A stretch of 64,000 nucleotides of DNA, taken from the NCBI RefSeq assembly GCF_022698165.1, contig NZ_JALDAY010000010.1:62001-126000 (forward strand). The letters run 5' to 3'. Both the position numbers and the translations under genes were made by a program. This document shows, one piece after another, positions 55,923 through 64,000 of the stretch. Source of the DNA: Streptomyces cylindrosporus. Lineage in GTDB: Bacteria; Actinomycetota; Actinomycetes; Streptomycetales; Streptomycetaceae. The first letter of the stretch is position 1; every line of letters starts with the position of its first letter. The notes beneath the pieces were generated by a model. The model made no database searches. It saw nothing but the letters and a program-made list of their open reading frames with translations, and was not told the origin of the DNA.

Positions 55923-57116
55923 CTAGATCAGCGTGAACTGCCCCTCCGGGCCCTCCTCGTGGTGGTCCAGCACCGAGGCCGGCCTGCGTGCCGTCTCCGG
56001 GACGGGAAGCACGCCCGCCTTCGCCAGGTCGGTGGCCGTGACCGGCTCGGTGATCGTCAACTCCTCCTGCCGCGGGCGCACTTCCGCGAGCAGGGCGAGG
56101 ACCGTGATCAGTTCGAGCAGCTCCGAGGTCCACGGCTGCGGCCAGGTCGTCGGGCGGATCGCCGCGAGCGTCCCCGGCTCGGCCTCCGCGGTCCGCGTCG
56201 TGAACCACTGCTCCAGGACCCGCACTCCGGCCGCCTCGAAGTCCCAGGCCTCCGGCGGCACCGGGGAGACGCGGCCCTCGTCCAGGAGCAGGGTCTCCTC
56301 GTCGCGGTCGTAGGCGATCGTGAGCGGGCGGGAGGGGAGGGGCGCGCGGACGTACGGGCGGCGGCCCCCGGGCAGCTTGGGGCGCTCGCCGTTGCGGCGC
56401 ATCAGCCAGAGCACGCGGCGGCCCAACTCCACACCGCGCGACCAGAGTCCGGCGTCCTGGGTGAGCGGGACCGTCAGGTCGGGCCGTGCCGTCGCCAGGA
56501 TCCAGGCCAGCATGTCCAGCGGCTCGACCGGGTGGCCCAGGCGGCTGCCGAGGTGCTCCAACAGGCCTGGGGCCAGGTTGGGTTCGGCGGCGCCGGGGCG
56601 GCGGTACAGCGGCCGGACGCGGCCGGGGCGGAGGAGGGGAAGGTGCGGCGTCGCGAGGAGGTGGGGTCCCGGCGGCTCCGACGCGGCCTCGACGACGAAG
56701 ACCTGCTGTTCGTCCGCCACCCGCCACAACTCCGGCCGGGCCGAGTCGATCAGCCGGTGGTCCGGGATCAGCCACTGCTCGTCGAAGGGCGCGTGCAGGA
56801 CCCGTACCGGCTCGGGGGCGGGGCCCGAGGCGCGCACGAGCTTCTCCGTGCCGCTCGACTGGCCCGGCAGCTGCCCGACCGCGGAGTGCAGGGTGCGCGA
56901 ACGCGTCGGCTCGAACAGGGCCTCCCGGTCGGGGCCGTCGGCCTTCAGCAGGGCGTCCCAGCGGGCCTTCAGGGATGCCGCGTCGGGGCCCGTCGGCCAC
57001 CCCCGGCCGAGCCGCGGCGGTGCGACGGACCACGGCATGAGGTCCGCCAGCGGCGGAGCGTCGTCGTGTTGCGTCACGCTGGGCATCGTACGACCTGGCA
57101 CGGACAGTGACGTCAT
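55923..57116 (-). CDS. Orphan type ISP restriction-modification C-terminal domain protein
   Basis: Protein of 397 residues that matches what I recall as the target-recognition (Type_ISP_C) portion of type ISP restriction-modification enzymes. Conserved text includes ADLMPWSVAPPRLGRGWPT, FEPTRSRTLHSAVGQLPGQ, DEQWLIPDHRLIDSARPEL and RVRPLYRRPGAAEPNLAPGL. No methyltransferase (NPPF/NPPY) or helicase motifs are present, so it cannot be a complete enzyme. The ATG overlaps the GntR stop by four bases, so it is co-transcribed with the hmgA-GntR unit. In Streptomyces such stand-alone proteins are commonly given the type ISP name; a DNA-modification role is unproven. Confidence 0.6.
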   Translation of the reverse strand: MTSLSVPGRTMPSVTQHDDAPPLADLMPWSVAPPRLGRGWPTGPDAASLKARWDALLKADGPDREALFEPTRSRTLHSAVGQLPGQSSGTEKLVRASGPAPEPVRVLHAPFDEQWLIPDHRLIDSARPELWRVADEQQVFVVEAASEPPGPHLLATPHLPLLRPGRVRPLYRRPGAAEPNLAPGLLEHLGSRLGHPVEPLDMLAWILATARPDLTVPLTQDAGLWSRGVELGRRVLWLMRRNGERPKLPGGRRPYVRAPLPSRPLTIAYDRDEETLLLDEGRVSPVPPEAWDFEAAGVRVLEQWFTTRTAEAEPGTLAAIRPTTWPQPWTSELLELITVLALLAEVRPRQEELTITEPVTATDLAKAGVLPVPETARRPASVLDHHEEGPEGQFTLI

Positions 57117-57862
57117 GTGGCGTCCAGGGTGACCGTGAACGAGAAGCGGTCACCGCGGTAGTGGATCACCGCCGCGTCCAGCACCCGTCCCGCCCCGTCG
57201 TAGGTCACACCCGTGTAGTGCAGGATCGGGCTGAGCAGCGGCACCTGGAGCAGCCGCGCCGTCTCCGGGTCGGCGAGCCGGGCCTCCACCGTGTCCGTGA
57301 TCCGGCTGATGTCCGCCCGCACAACGTCCCGCAGCACCTTGGTCATCGGCCAGCGCACCAGGTCCGACGGGTCGATACGGGCGGCCACCTCGGGACGGAC
57401 GTAGTTGCGCGCGTGGTTGGTCGGCTCGCCGGTCTTCTCGTCGCTGCGCAGCCGGTGGTACGTGGCCACCTCGCCGATCTCCGGGAAGTACTCGGCGAGT
57501 TCGGCCGGCACGGGCGCGTGGCCGTGGTCCAGCAGCTCGGTCCTCATGCCGGACTGCTGGGCCACGATCGCGTCCACCGAGCCGAGCAGGCGGACCGGGG
57601 TGCCCCGCCGGGCGTCGGGCTCGATGAAGGTGCCCCGGCGCCGGTGCCGGGTGATCAGGCCCTCGTCCTCCAGCTCCTTCAGCGCCTGCCGCATGGTCAG
57701 CACGCTCACCCCGTAGTGCCCCGCCAACTGCTCCTCGGTGGGCAGCCGCAGGGGGTCCTGGGGCGAGCGGCCGAGTATCGAGGCGCGCAGGGACTGCGAG
57801 ACCTGGTACCAGAGCGGCAACTTGCGGTTCAGGACGATCGAGTCCGGGGCGAAGGAGGTCAC
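57113..57862 (-). CDS. GntR/HutC-family regulator with UTRA domain
   Basis: Regulator of 249 residues. The N-terminal winged helix has LPLWYQVSQSLRASIL, LPTEEQLAGHYGVSVLTMRQAL and the wing RHRRRGTFIEP. The UTRA sensing domain (about 90-245) has TYHRLRSDEKTGEPTNHARN and TGVTYDGAGRVLDAAVIHYRGDRF. It starts 26 bases after hmgA and so is a likely regulator of tyrosine or homogentisate breakdown, perhaps sensing homogentisate or a pathway acid. Confidence 0.88.
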   Translation of the reverse strand: MTSFAPDSIVLNRKLPLWYQVSQSLRASILGRSPQDPLRLPTEEQLAGHYGVSVLTMRQALKELEDEGLITRHRRRGTFIEPDARRGTPVRLLGSVDAIVAQQSGMRTELLDHGHAPVPAELAEYFPEIGEVATYHRLRSDEKTGEPTNHARNYVRPEVAARIDPSDLVRWPMTKVLRDVVRADISRITDTVEARLADPETARLLQVPLLSPILHYTGVTYDGAGRVLDAAVIHYRGDRFSFTVTLDAT

Positions 57863-57888
57863 GGGCTATCCGTACCGGTCGTGCGCGA

Positions 57889-59214
57889 TCAGTGCAACGG
57901 GCGGAAGTGGCGCTCCAGGCCGCTCCACACGTCGTCGTAGTGCGGTTGCAGGTGCTCCGCCTGGGCCGCGTGCGCGGTGAGCGTGACCGGCCAGCGGGTC
58001 TCGAACATGAACGCCAGCCCGTCGTCGACCTTCTGCGGCTTCAGCTCGGCGGCGCTCGCCCGGTCGAAGGTCTCCCGGTCCGGACCGTGCGCCGACATCA
58101 TGTTGTGCAGCGAGCCGCCGCCCGGCACGAAGCCCCCCTTCCCGGCCGTCTTCGCGTCGTAGGCGCCCTCGATCAGGCCCATGTACTCGCTCATCACGTT
58201 CCGGTGGAAGTACGGCGGCCGGAAGGTGTCCTCGCCGACCAGCCAGCGCGGCGCGAACACCACGAAGTCCACGCCGGCCAGGCCCGGGGTGTCCGACGGG
58301 GAGGTCAGGACCGTGAAGACGGACGGGTCCGGGTGGTCGTACGAGATGGAGCCGATCACATTGAAACGGCGCAGGTCGTAGACGTACGGCACATGGTTGC
58401 CGTGCCAGGCGACCACATCGAGCGGGGAGTGGTCGTAGGTGGCCGCCCAGAGGTTGCCGCAGAACTTGTTCACCACCTCGACCGGGCCCTCCACGTCCTC
58501 GAAGGCGGCCACCGGAGCCCGGAAGTCGCGGGCGTTGGCGAGCCCGTTCGCGCCGATGGGGCCCAGGTCGGGGAGCCGGAACGGCGCCCCGTAGTTCTCG
58601 CACACATAGCCGCGGGCAAAGTCGTCGAGCAGCTCCACACGGAAGCGCACCCCCCGCGGAACCAGCGCCACATGGCCCGGTTCCACATGCAGCCGGCCGA
58701 ACTCCGTGTGCAGCAGCAGCCCGCCCCGCTCCGGGACGATCAGCAGCTCGCCGTCGGCGTCGCTGAAGACACGGTCCATCGAGGAGTTGGCGTGGTACAG
58801 GTGCACGGCCATGCCGGTGCGCTGCGTCGCGTCGCCGTTGCCGCCGAGGGTCCACAGGCCGGCCAGGAAGTCGGTGCCGTCGGCGGGGTCCGGGAGCGGG
58901 TCCCAGCGCAGGCGGTTGGGGTCGGGGACGGACTCGGTGAAGGGGGCCGTGCGGATCCAGCCGTTGTGGGTGTGCGTGAACGGCGGGTGGGCGGCGGACG
59001 GCCGGATGCGGTAGAGCCAGGAGCGGCGGTTGTGGGCGCGCGGCTCGGTGAACGCCGAGCCGCTCAGCTGCTCGGCGTACAGCCCGAGGGGGGCGCGCTG
59101 CGGCGAGTTGCGGCCCTCGGGCAGGGCACCGGGCACGGCCTCGGAGCTGTGCTCGTTGCCGAAGCCGGAGAGGTAGGCCAGCCCCTCGGCCGTCTTGCGC
59201 GTGTCCCCGCTCAT
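57889..59214 (-). CDS. hmgA: Homogentisate 1,2-dioxygenase
   Basis: Non-haem iron dioxygenase of 441 residues that opens the homogentisate ring to maleylacetoacetate in tyrosine and phenylalanine breakdown. Start MSGDTRKTAEGLAYLSGFGNEHSSEA is the family N-terminus. Conserved blocks are FTHTHNGWIR, DVVAWHGNHVPYVYDL, and the iron-ligand regions YFHRNVMSEYMGLIEG (His and Glu) and LHNMMSAHGPD (His). Length is as expected. It heads an operon with the GntR regulator. An in-frame ATG at 59277 upstream is less likely. The enzymes of the following steps are not in the window. Confidence 0.95.
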   Translation of the reverse strand: MSGDTRKTAEGLAYLSGFGNEHSSEAVPGALPEGRNSPQRAPLGLYAEQLSGSAFTEPRAHNRRSWLYRIRPSAAHPPFTHTHNGWIRTAPFTESVPDPNRLRWDPLPDPADGTDFLAGLWTLGGNGDATQRTGMAVHLYHANSSMDRVFSDADGELLIVPERGGLLLHTEFGRLHVEPGHVALVPRGVRFRVELLDDFARGYVCENYGAPFRLPDLGPIGANGLANARDFRAPVAAFEDVEGPVEVVNKFCGNLWAATYDHSPLDVVAWHGNHVPYVYDLRRFNVIGSISYDHPDPSVFTVLTSPSDTPGLAGVDFVVFAPRWLVGEDTFRPPYFHRNVMSEYMGLIEGAYDAKTAGKGGFVPGGGSLHNMMSAHGPDRETFDRASAAELKPQKVDDGLAFMFETRWPVTLTAHAAQAEHLQPHYDDVWSGLERHFRPLH

Positions 59215-59366
59215 GATCCGCTCCCTTGCGCATCGATTCCTATGTATCACCGTAGGATTGCGGTTTCGCCGGCGCAAGGGGTCATCCCGGCCTCCTCATC
59301 AGGGAGGACAAGAACAGGACTCCAGGGGGATTCGGGTTGTCGGACCGGTGTTCTACGCTCCCCGGC

Positions 59367-60008
59367 ATGTCGTGGACGCGGGGACTGCTCACCGTGCTCG
59401 CGGCCTGTGTCCTGCTGCTGGCCGGATCCGCGGGCTGCGGGTCCGGTGACGCCCACGAGGGGAAGAACGGCGCGTCGACCTCCCCCGTGGGCAAGATCCT
59501 CGACGGCACCGACAAGGAGGGGCGGCATCTGCGCGAGGTGGACAAGAAGGGTGCGCCCGAGGTCGGCATCGAGGTGCGGCCCGACACCGACGACACCTGG
59601 GACGTACGGCTGACCGTGCACAACTTCCGCTTCTCGCCCGCCGGGACGAAGTCGCAGGCGGTGGCCGGCCGCGGCTTCGCCTACCTCTTCGTCGACGACC
59701 GCCTGGTCACCCGGCTGCGCGGCACCGCCTACCGCCTCCCGGCCCGGCTCGTCCCGCGCGGCACCCACCACGTCACGGCCCGGCTGTACGCCGACGACGG
59801 CACGGTGTGGGCCGTGAACGGCGAGCCGGTGGAGAGCACGGCCGACATCACCGCCTCGGAGCCGGACGGCACGGCGAGCGGCACCCCGGACGCCTCCGGT
59901 GCCGTGACTCCGAGTGACACCCTGGGCACGGCCGGGATGAGTGCATCGGGCATCAACCTCCGTACAGGGGGGCGAGGTTCACCGGAAGGCGTCGGAAAGG
60001 CATCATGA
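59367..60008 (+). CDS. Lipoprotein of unknown function
   Basis: Protein of 213 residues. The signal peptide SWTRGLLTVLAACVLLLAG ends in the lipobox-like SAGC (Cys near residue 24), although the -3 residue is Ser, slightly weak for a lipobox. The body is beta-rich (EVGIEVRPDTDDTWDVRLTV, HHVTARLYADDGTVWAVNGE) and ends in a Ser/Thr/Gly-rich tail. No domain is recognised. It overlaps the TetR gene by four bases (ATGA), so the two are co-expressed. No Shine-Dalgarno sequence is seen; TACGCT seven bases upstream suggests a leaderless transcript. Confidence 0.7.
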   Translation: MSWTRGLLTVLAACVLLLAGSAGCGSGDAHEGKNGASTSPVGKILDGTDKEGRHLREVDKKGAPEVGIEVRPDTDDTWDVRLTVHNFRFSPAGTKSQAVAGRGFAYLFVDDRLVTRLRGTAYRLPARLVPRGTHHVTARLYADDGTVWAVNGEPVESTADITASEPDGTASGTPDASGAVTPSDTLGTAGMSASGINLRTGGRGSPEGVGKAS

Positions 60009-60625
60009 AACCCGTGCCCCACGCGACATCGCTACGCCGAGCGCCCGTGCAGCGGCGCAGCGCCGAACGGCTCACCCGGATCCTCGACGCCTGCGCCGAC
60101 CTCCTCGACGAGGTCGGCTACGACGCCCTGTCCACCCGCGCCGTCGCCCTGCGCGCCGGCGTCCCCATCGGCTCGGTCTACCGCTTCTTCGGCAACAAGC
60201 GGCAGATGGCCGACGCCCTCGCCCAGCGCAACCTGGAGCGCTTCACGGACAACGTCACCGAGCGCCTCCAGAAGGCCACCGGTGAGGGCGACTGGCGCAT
60301 CGCCATGGACGCCGTGCTCGACGAGTACCTCGCCATGAAGCGCACCGCCCCCGGCTTCTCCCTCGTCGACTTCGGCAACCAGATCCCGGTCGGCGCCCGC
60401 CACGCCGAACCCAACCACCGCGTCGCCGACCGCCTCACCGACCTGCTCTCCGGCTACCTCGACCGCGAGCCGGACGAGGACCTGCGCCGCACCTTCCTGA
60501 TCGCCGTGGAAACCGCGGACACCCTGGTCCACCTGGCCTTCCGGATGGCCCCGGAGGGCGACGAGAAGATCATCGAGGAGGCGCGGGAGCTGTTGCGGGC
60601 TTATCTGGCGCGGGTGCTGGACTGA
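60005..60625 (+). CDS. TetR-family transcriptional regulator
   Basis: Regulator of 206 residues with helix-turn-helix at about 20-65: RSAERLTRILDACADLLDEV then VALRAGVPIGSVYRFFGNKRQM. The ligand domain (about 90-206) includes FSLVDFGNQIPVGARHAEP and is of the TetR_C_17/23 type. A matching palindromic operator lies 83 bases downstream in front of the molybdopterin oxidoreductase gene. It therefore probably represses that enzyme, and possibly the linked lipoprotein. Confidence 0.88.
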   Translation: MKPVPHATSLRRAPVQRRSAERLTRILDACADLLDEVGYDALSTRAVALRAGVPIGSVYRFFGNKRQMADALAQRNLERFTDNVTERLQKATGEGDWRIAMDAVLDEYLAMKRTAPGFSLVDFGNQIPVGARHAEPNHRVADRLTDLLSGYLDREPDEDLRRTFLIAVETADTLVHLAFRMAPEGDEKIIEEARELLRAYLARVLD

Positions 60626-60707
60626 GCCCGCGGGCACGTCCGGTGCACGCGCAGGGCCGCCCGCTCGCGGGTTTCCGACCTCACCCCCGAGAGGGGCTCC
60701 CGCGCAT

Positions 60708-60725
60708 GCATACCGGTCGGTATGC
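60708..60725. promoter_or_regulatory. TetR-type operator ahead of the molybdopterin oxidoreductase gene
   Basis: GCATACCGGTCGGTATGC is an 8-2-8 perfect palindrome 46 bases before the GTG start. The CATACCG half site is common in TetR operators. The TetR gene next to it (60005-60625) is the probable binding partner. Confidence 0.7.
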
Positions 60726-60770
60726 TCGCCCGTGTACGAGCGTCACCGTCGCCGCCCTCCGGGAGGACCC

Positions 60771-63002
60771 GTGTCCCGCACCGCCCTGCGAATCTGCCCC
60801 CTGTGCGAGGCCACCTGCGGGCTGACCCTCACCGTCGAGGGCACCCGGGTCACCGGCGCCCGCGGTGACCGCGACGACGTGTTCAGCAAGGGGTTCATCT
60901 GCCCCAAGGGCGCCTCCTTCGGTGCCGTCGATGGGGATCCCGACCGGCTGCGCACTCCGCTGGTGCGGCGGGACGGCGAGCTGCGCGAGGCCACCTGGGC
61001 TGAGGCCTTCGACGCGGTCGCGGACGGGGTGCGCGGCGTCGTCGAGCGGTACGGGGCGAACTCCGTCGGCGTCGTCCTCGGCAACCCGAACGTGCACACC
61101 GTGGCCGGCGGTCTCTACCCGCCCGTCCTGCTCGCCGGCCTCGGCACCCGCAGCGTCTTCACCGCCTCCACCGTCGACCAGATGCCCAAGCACGTCTCCA
61201 GCGGGCTGCTCTTCGGGGACGCCAACGCCATCCCCGTGCCGGACCTGGACCACACCGACCACCTGCTCCTGATCGGCGCCAACCCCCTGGAGTCCAACGG
61301 GAGTCTGTGCACCGCCCCCGACTTCCCCGGCAAGCTCAAGGCCCTCAAGGCCCGCGGCGGCACCCTCACCGTCATCGACCCGCGGCGCACCCGCACCGCC
61401 AGGCTCGCCGACCGCCACATCGCGATCCGCCCCGGTACCGACGCGCTGCTCCTCGCGGCGATGGCGTACACCCTCTTCGAGGAAGACCTGGTGGACCTGG
61501 GGGAGTTGGCGCCGCACGTCATGGGTGTCGAGGAACTCCGGGACGCCGTAAGGGACTTCAGCCCCGAGGCCGTCACCGCGGCCTGTGACGTCGACGCCCC
61601 GCTGATCCGCACCCTGGCCCGCGAGCTCGCCGCCGCGCCGACCGCCGCCGTGTACGGGCGCATCGGCAGCTGCACCGTCCCGTACGGCACCCTCGGCAGC
61701 TGGCTGGTCGACGTCCTCAACATCCTCACCGGCAACCTCGACCGCCCCGGCGGCGCCCTCTTCCCCCAGGCGGCCACCGACCGCACACCCCGCCCCGCCG
61801 GACCCAGCCACGGCTTCAGCCTCGGCCGCTGGCACTCCCGGGTCAGCCGACACCCCGAGGCGAAGGGCGAGTTGCCGCTGTCCGCGCTCGCCGAGGAGAT
61901 CGACACCGCGACCGCGGAGGGCGAGCCGATCCGCGCCCTGATCGCGGTCGCCGCCAACCCCGTGCTGTCCGCGCCCGACGGCGACCGCCTCGACAAGGCC
62001 CTGGACGGCCTGGACTTCATGGTGAGCGTCGACCCGTACCTCAACGAGACCTCGCGCCACGCCGACGTCGTCCTGCCGCCGCCCCCGCCCTCGCAGAGCG
62101 CCCACCACGACTTCGCGTTCAACACCCTCGCCGTCCGCAACCAGGTCCGCTACACCCGCCCCGCCGTCCCGCTGGAGCCGGGCCGGATGGCCGAGACCGA
62201 GATCCTCGCCCGGCTGACCCTGGCCGCCACCGGCATGCACGGCGCCGACCCGTCGGCCGTCGACGACCTGGTCATCGGCCAGACCCTGGGCAAGGCGGTC
62301 AAGGAGCCGTGGTCCCCGGTGCACGGCCGCGACCCGAAGGAGCTCGCCGCGCAGCTCACCGGCGAGAACGGCCCCGAGCGCCGGATCGACATGATGCTCC
62401 GCCTCGGCCCCTACGGCGACGGCTTCGGCGTACGACCCGACGGGCTGAGCCTGGAGAAGCTGCTCGCGCACCCGCACGGCATCGACCTCGGGCCGCTGCG
62501 CTCCCGGCTGCCGCAGCTGCTGAAGACCCGCAGCGGCAAGGTCGAGCTGCTGCCGCGGCCGATCGCCGACGACCTGCCGAGGCTCCGGCGCTCGCTGGAC
62601 GAACTGCCCGACGGGCTCGTCCTCGTCGGCCGCCGCCATCTGCGCTCCAACAACAGCTGGATGCACAACGTCCCCGCCCTCACCGGCGGCTCCAACCGCT
62701 GCACCCTGCACATCCACCCCGAGGACGCGGAGCGGCTGGGCGTGCGCACCGCGACCGAGGTGCGGGTGAAGGGCGCCGGGGGAGAGGTGGTCGTCAAGGC
62801 CGAGGTCACCGACGGCATCCGCCGGGGCGTGGTGAGCCTGCCGCACGGCTGGGGCCACGACCGGCCCGGCACCCGCCTCAGCCACGCCGCCACCGACCCC
62901 GGGGTCAACGTCAACCAGCTCCTCGACGGCAGCCTGCTGGACCCCCTGTCGGGCAACGCGGTCCTCAACGGAGTACCCATCGAGATCATGGCGCAGCTGT
63001 GA
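60771..63002 (+). CDS. Molybdopterin-dependent oxidoreductase with N-terminal 4Fe-4S site
   Basis: Enzyme of 743 residues in the DMSO reductase superfamily. The GTG start has GGGAGG five bases upstream. The N-terminus C-P-L-C-E-A-T-C with the fourth Cys in FICPKGASFG binds a 4Fe-4S cluster. VGVVLGNPNVHT, VPDLDHTDHLLLIGANPLESN, TLTVIDPRRTRTARLAD and a C-terminal molybdopterin-binding beta domain (LRSNNSWMHNVPALTGG, SLPHGWGHDRPG) are typical of the family. No Cys or Ser molybdenum ligand can be assigned with confidence. It resembles soluble oxidoreductases from Streptomyces of unknown substrate. A TetR operator precedes it. Confidence 0.88.
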   Translation: MSRTALRICPLCEATCGLTLTVEGTRVTGARGDRDDVFSKGFICPKGASFGAVDGDPDRLRTPLVRRDGELREATWAEAFDAVADGVRGVVERYGANSVGVVLGNPNVHTVAGGLYPPVLLAGLGTRSVFTASTVDQMPKHVSSGLLFGDANAIPVPDLDHTDHLLLIGANPLESNGSLCTAPDFPGKLKALKARGGTLTVIDPRRTRTARLADRHIAIRPGTDALLLAAMAYTLFEEDLVDLGELAPHVMGVEELRDAVRDFSPEAVTAACDVDAPLIRTLARELAAAPTAAVYGRIGSCTVPYGTLGSWLVDVLNILTGNLDRPGGALFPQAATDRTPRPAGPSHGFSLGRWHSRVSRHPEAKGELPLSALAEEIDTATAEGEPIRALIAVAANPVLSAPDGDRLDKALDGLDFMVSVDPYLNETSRHADVVLPPPPPSQSAHHDFAFNTLAVRNQVRYTRPAVPLEPGRMAETEILARLTLAATGMHGADPSAVDDLVIGQTLGKAVKEPWSPVHGRDPKELAAQLTGENGPERRIDMMLRLGPYGDGFGVRPDGLSLEKLLAHPHGIDLGPLRSRLPQLLKTRSGKVELLPRPIADDLPRLRRSLDELPDGLVLVGRRHLRSNNSWMHNVPALTGGSNRCTLHIHPEDAERLGVRTATEVRVKGAGGEVVVKAEVTDGIRRGVVSLPHGWGHDRPGTRLSHAATDPGVNVNQLLDGSLLDPLSGNAVLNGVPIEIMAQL

Positions 63003-63039
63003 CCTGCAGTTTTGCGCTTATTGCTCACGCGTCAACATC

Positions 63040-63069
63040 TTGTTAACGCCGTTTGAACGGACCTAACGT
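63040..63069 (+). promoter_or_regulatory. Candidate promoter of the CitMHS transporter gene
   Basis: TTGTTA (63040-63045), 18 bases, TAACGT (63064-63069). It overlaps the left arm of the inverted repeat at 63061, so a bound protein would cover the -10 region. Confidence 0.45.
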
Positions 63070-63117
63070 TCCTCGCACCGCCTGCCCCGGTGGAATGTTC
63101 AAGGGCGAACGTTAGGT
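63061..63117. promoter_or_regulatory. Inverted repeat upstream of the CitMHS transporter
   Basis: ACCTAACGTTC (63061-63071) and GAACGTTAGGT (63107-63117) are perfect reverse complements separated by 35 bases. They flank the promoter region ahead of the transporter. A two-component response regulator or repressor is a likely binder, as citrate transporters in Streptomyces and Bacillus are commonly regulated. Confidence 0.55.
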
Positions 63118-63125
63118 ATCCACTC

Positions 63126-64000
63126 ATGCTGACCATCCTCGGCTTCGCCATGATCGCGACCTTCCTGGTCCTGATCATGCTGAAGAAGATGTCGCCGATC
63201 GCGGCGCTCGTGCTGATCCCGGCGCTGTTCTGCGTCTTCGTCGGCAAGGGCGCCCACCTCGGCGACTACGTCATCGACGGCGTCACCAGCCTCGCCCCCA
63301 CCGCGGCGATGCTCATGTTCGCGATCGTCTACTTCGGTGTGATGATCGACGTCGGCCTCTTCGACCCGGTCGTCCGGGCCATCCTGAAGTTCTGCAAGGC
63401 CGACCCGCTCCGGATCGTCGTCGGCACCGCCCTGCTCGCCGCGATCGTCTCGCTCGACGGCGACGGCTCCACCACCTTCATGATCACCGTCTCGGCGATG
63501 TACCCGCTCTACAAGCGCCTGAAGATGAGCCTGGTCGTGATGACCGGTGTGGCCGCGATGGCCAACGGCGTGATGAACACGCTCCCCTGGGGCGGCCCGA
63601 CCGCCCGCGCCGCCACCGCGCTGAAGCTCGACGCCGGCGACATCTTCGTCCCGATGATCCCGGCGCTCGCCGTGGGCCTGGTCTTCGTGATCGCCCTCTC
63701 GTACGTCCTCGGCCGCCGCGAGCGCAAGCGGCTCGGCGTGCTGACGCTGGACGAGGTGCTGATCGAGGAGAAGGAGACCGAGACCGTGCTGGTCGGCGCG
63801 GGCTCCGGCAAGTCCCCCGCGCGGACCGGGGGTTCGGGCGGCGGCGCCGACGCCGACATCCCCGAGGAGGACGAGGGCTTCCAGGGCCTCGCCCCCGACC
63901 GCCCCACCCTGCGCCCCAAGCTGTACTGGTTCAATGCGCTGCTCACGGGCGCCCTGCTGACCGCCATGATCATGGAGTGGCTGCCGATCCCGGTGCTGTT
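63126..64000 (+). CDS. CitMHS-family citrate/metal symporter (partial, runs off the window)
   Basis: The frame is open from ATG at 63126 to the window end, giving at least 291 residues of the CitMHS family (Mg-citrate and Ca-citrate:H+ symporters). Multiple helices are visible (LTILGFAMIATFLVLIML, AALVLIPALFCVFVG). Family motifs are LDGDGSTTFMITVSAMYPLY and NTLPWGGPTARAA. A cytoplasmic loop with GSGKSPARTGGSGGGADAD is Gly/Asp-rich. The downstream part is missing. It has no overlap with the oxidoreductase gene, and an inverted repeat and promoter lie between. Confidence 0.88.
   Translation, partial: MLTILGFAMIATFLVLIMLKKMSPIAALVLIPALFCVFVGKGAHLGDYVIDGVTSLAPTAAMLMFAIVYFGVMIDVGLFDPVVRAILKFCKADPLRIVVGTALLAAIVSLDGDGSTTFMITVSAMYPLYKRLKMSLVVMTGVAAMANGVMNTLPWGGPTARAATALKLDAGDIFVPMIPALAVGLVFVIALSYVLGRRERKRLGVLTLDEVLIEEKETETVLVGAGSGKSPARTGGSGGGADADIPEEDEGFQGLAPDRPTLRPKLYWFNALLTGALLTAMIMEWLPIPVL

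Noticed and set aside
60681..62885. 734-residue open frame on the minus strand
   Set aside because: Antisense to the molybdopterin oxidoreductase, which has clear motifs; the frame is Gly/Ala/Val-rich with no domains.
1..64000. tRNA, rRNA, insertion sequences, prophage genes, secondary-metabolite megasynthases
   Set aside because: No transposase, integrase, phage structural gene, PKS/NRPS or stable RNA pattern was seen; covariance-model searches could not be run, so a small RNA could be missed.

Overview
The window is very GC-rich actinobacterial DNA with strong third-codon GC bias, GTG and TTG starts and many 1-8 base gene overlaps. Several features point to Streptomyces: a conservon (sensor kinase, roadblock protein, DUF742 protein, GTPase), two streptogrisin-type proteases, a SepF paralogue, a dnaE2/Y-family pair, a sortase-anchored AA10 chitin oxidase and many secreted hydrolases. 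From memory, the order resembles the S. coelicolor chromosome from around hmgA (SCO1715) to dnaE2 (SCO1739) and beyond. It looks like chromosomal backbone. No insertion sequence, prophage, CRISPR, tRNA or rRNA was seen.

Layout. 1-1.4 kb: transporter tail and a glutaryl-CoA dehydrogenase. 1.4-7.2 kb: SepF-like protein, DUF5685 protein with a cysteine-rich tail, and a complete cvnABCD conservon. 7.2-14.9 kb: a sulfur-scavenging locus (ABC importer split over two divergent units, flavoprotein, two luciferase-type monooxygenases), with a short Cys-ending leader peptide ahead of the binding protein. 15-18.3 kb: two streptogrisin-type proteases flanking a slipin. 18.5-25.2 kb: membrane protein, then dnaE2 behind an SOS-like box, a truncated Y-family polymerase relative and a NADAR-domain protein. 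25.2-26.2 kb: divergent cupin and MarR genes with twin operators. 26.3-33.7 kb: secreted lipase, wall-anchored AA10 oxidase, acetyltransferases, methyltransferase, DUF402, GntR, DUF72 and an AAA ATPase. 33.8-42.4 kb: a GH39-like hydrolase facing a four-gene overlapping exopolysaccharide operon that ends in a flippase/polymerase-like fusion. 42.5-53.3 kb: secreted subtilase and SGNH lipase, a Ser/Thr kinase, a NicO transporter with a TPR partner, DUF4331, and a SigK/RskA-like sigma/anti-sigma pair with matching divergent promoters. 53.4-55.9 kb: DrrAB-like exporter and its TetR regulator with two operators. 55.9-59.2 kb: hmgA, a GntR regulator and an orphan type ISP domain protein. 59.4-64 kb: lipoprotein, TetR, molybdopterin oxidoreductase and a CitMHS citrate transporter cut by the window end.

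The most distinctive groupings are the possible mutasome-NADAR operon, the Cys-leader sulfur locus, and the sigma/anti-sigma/DUF4331 unit with shared promoter motifs. Function statements for named families rest on family knowledge. Starts were chosen from ribosome-binding sites, overlaps and domain boundaries. All homology statements are by eye.
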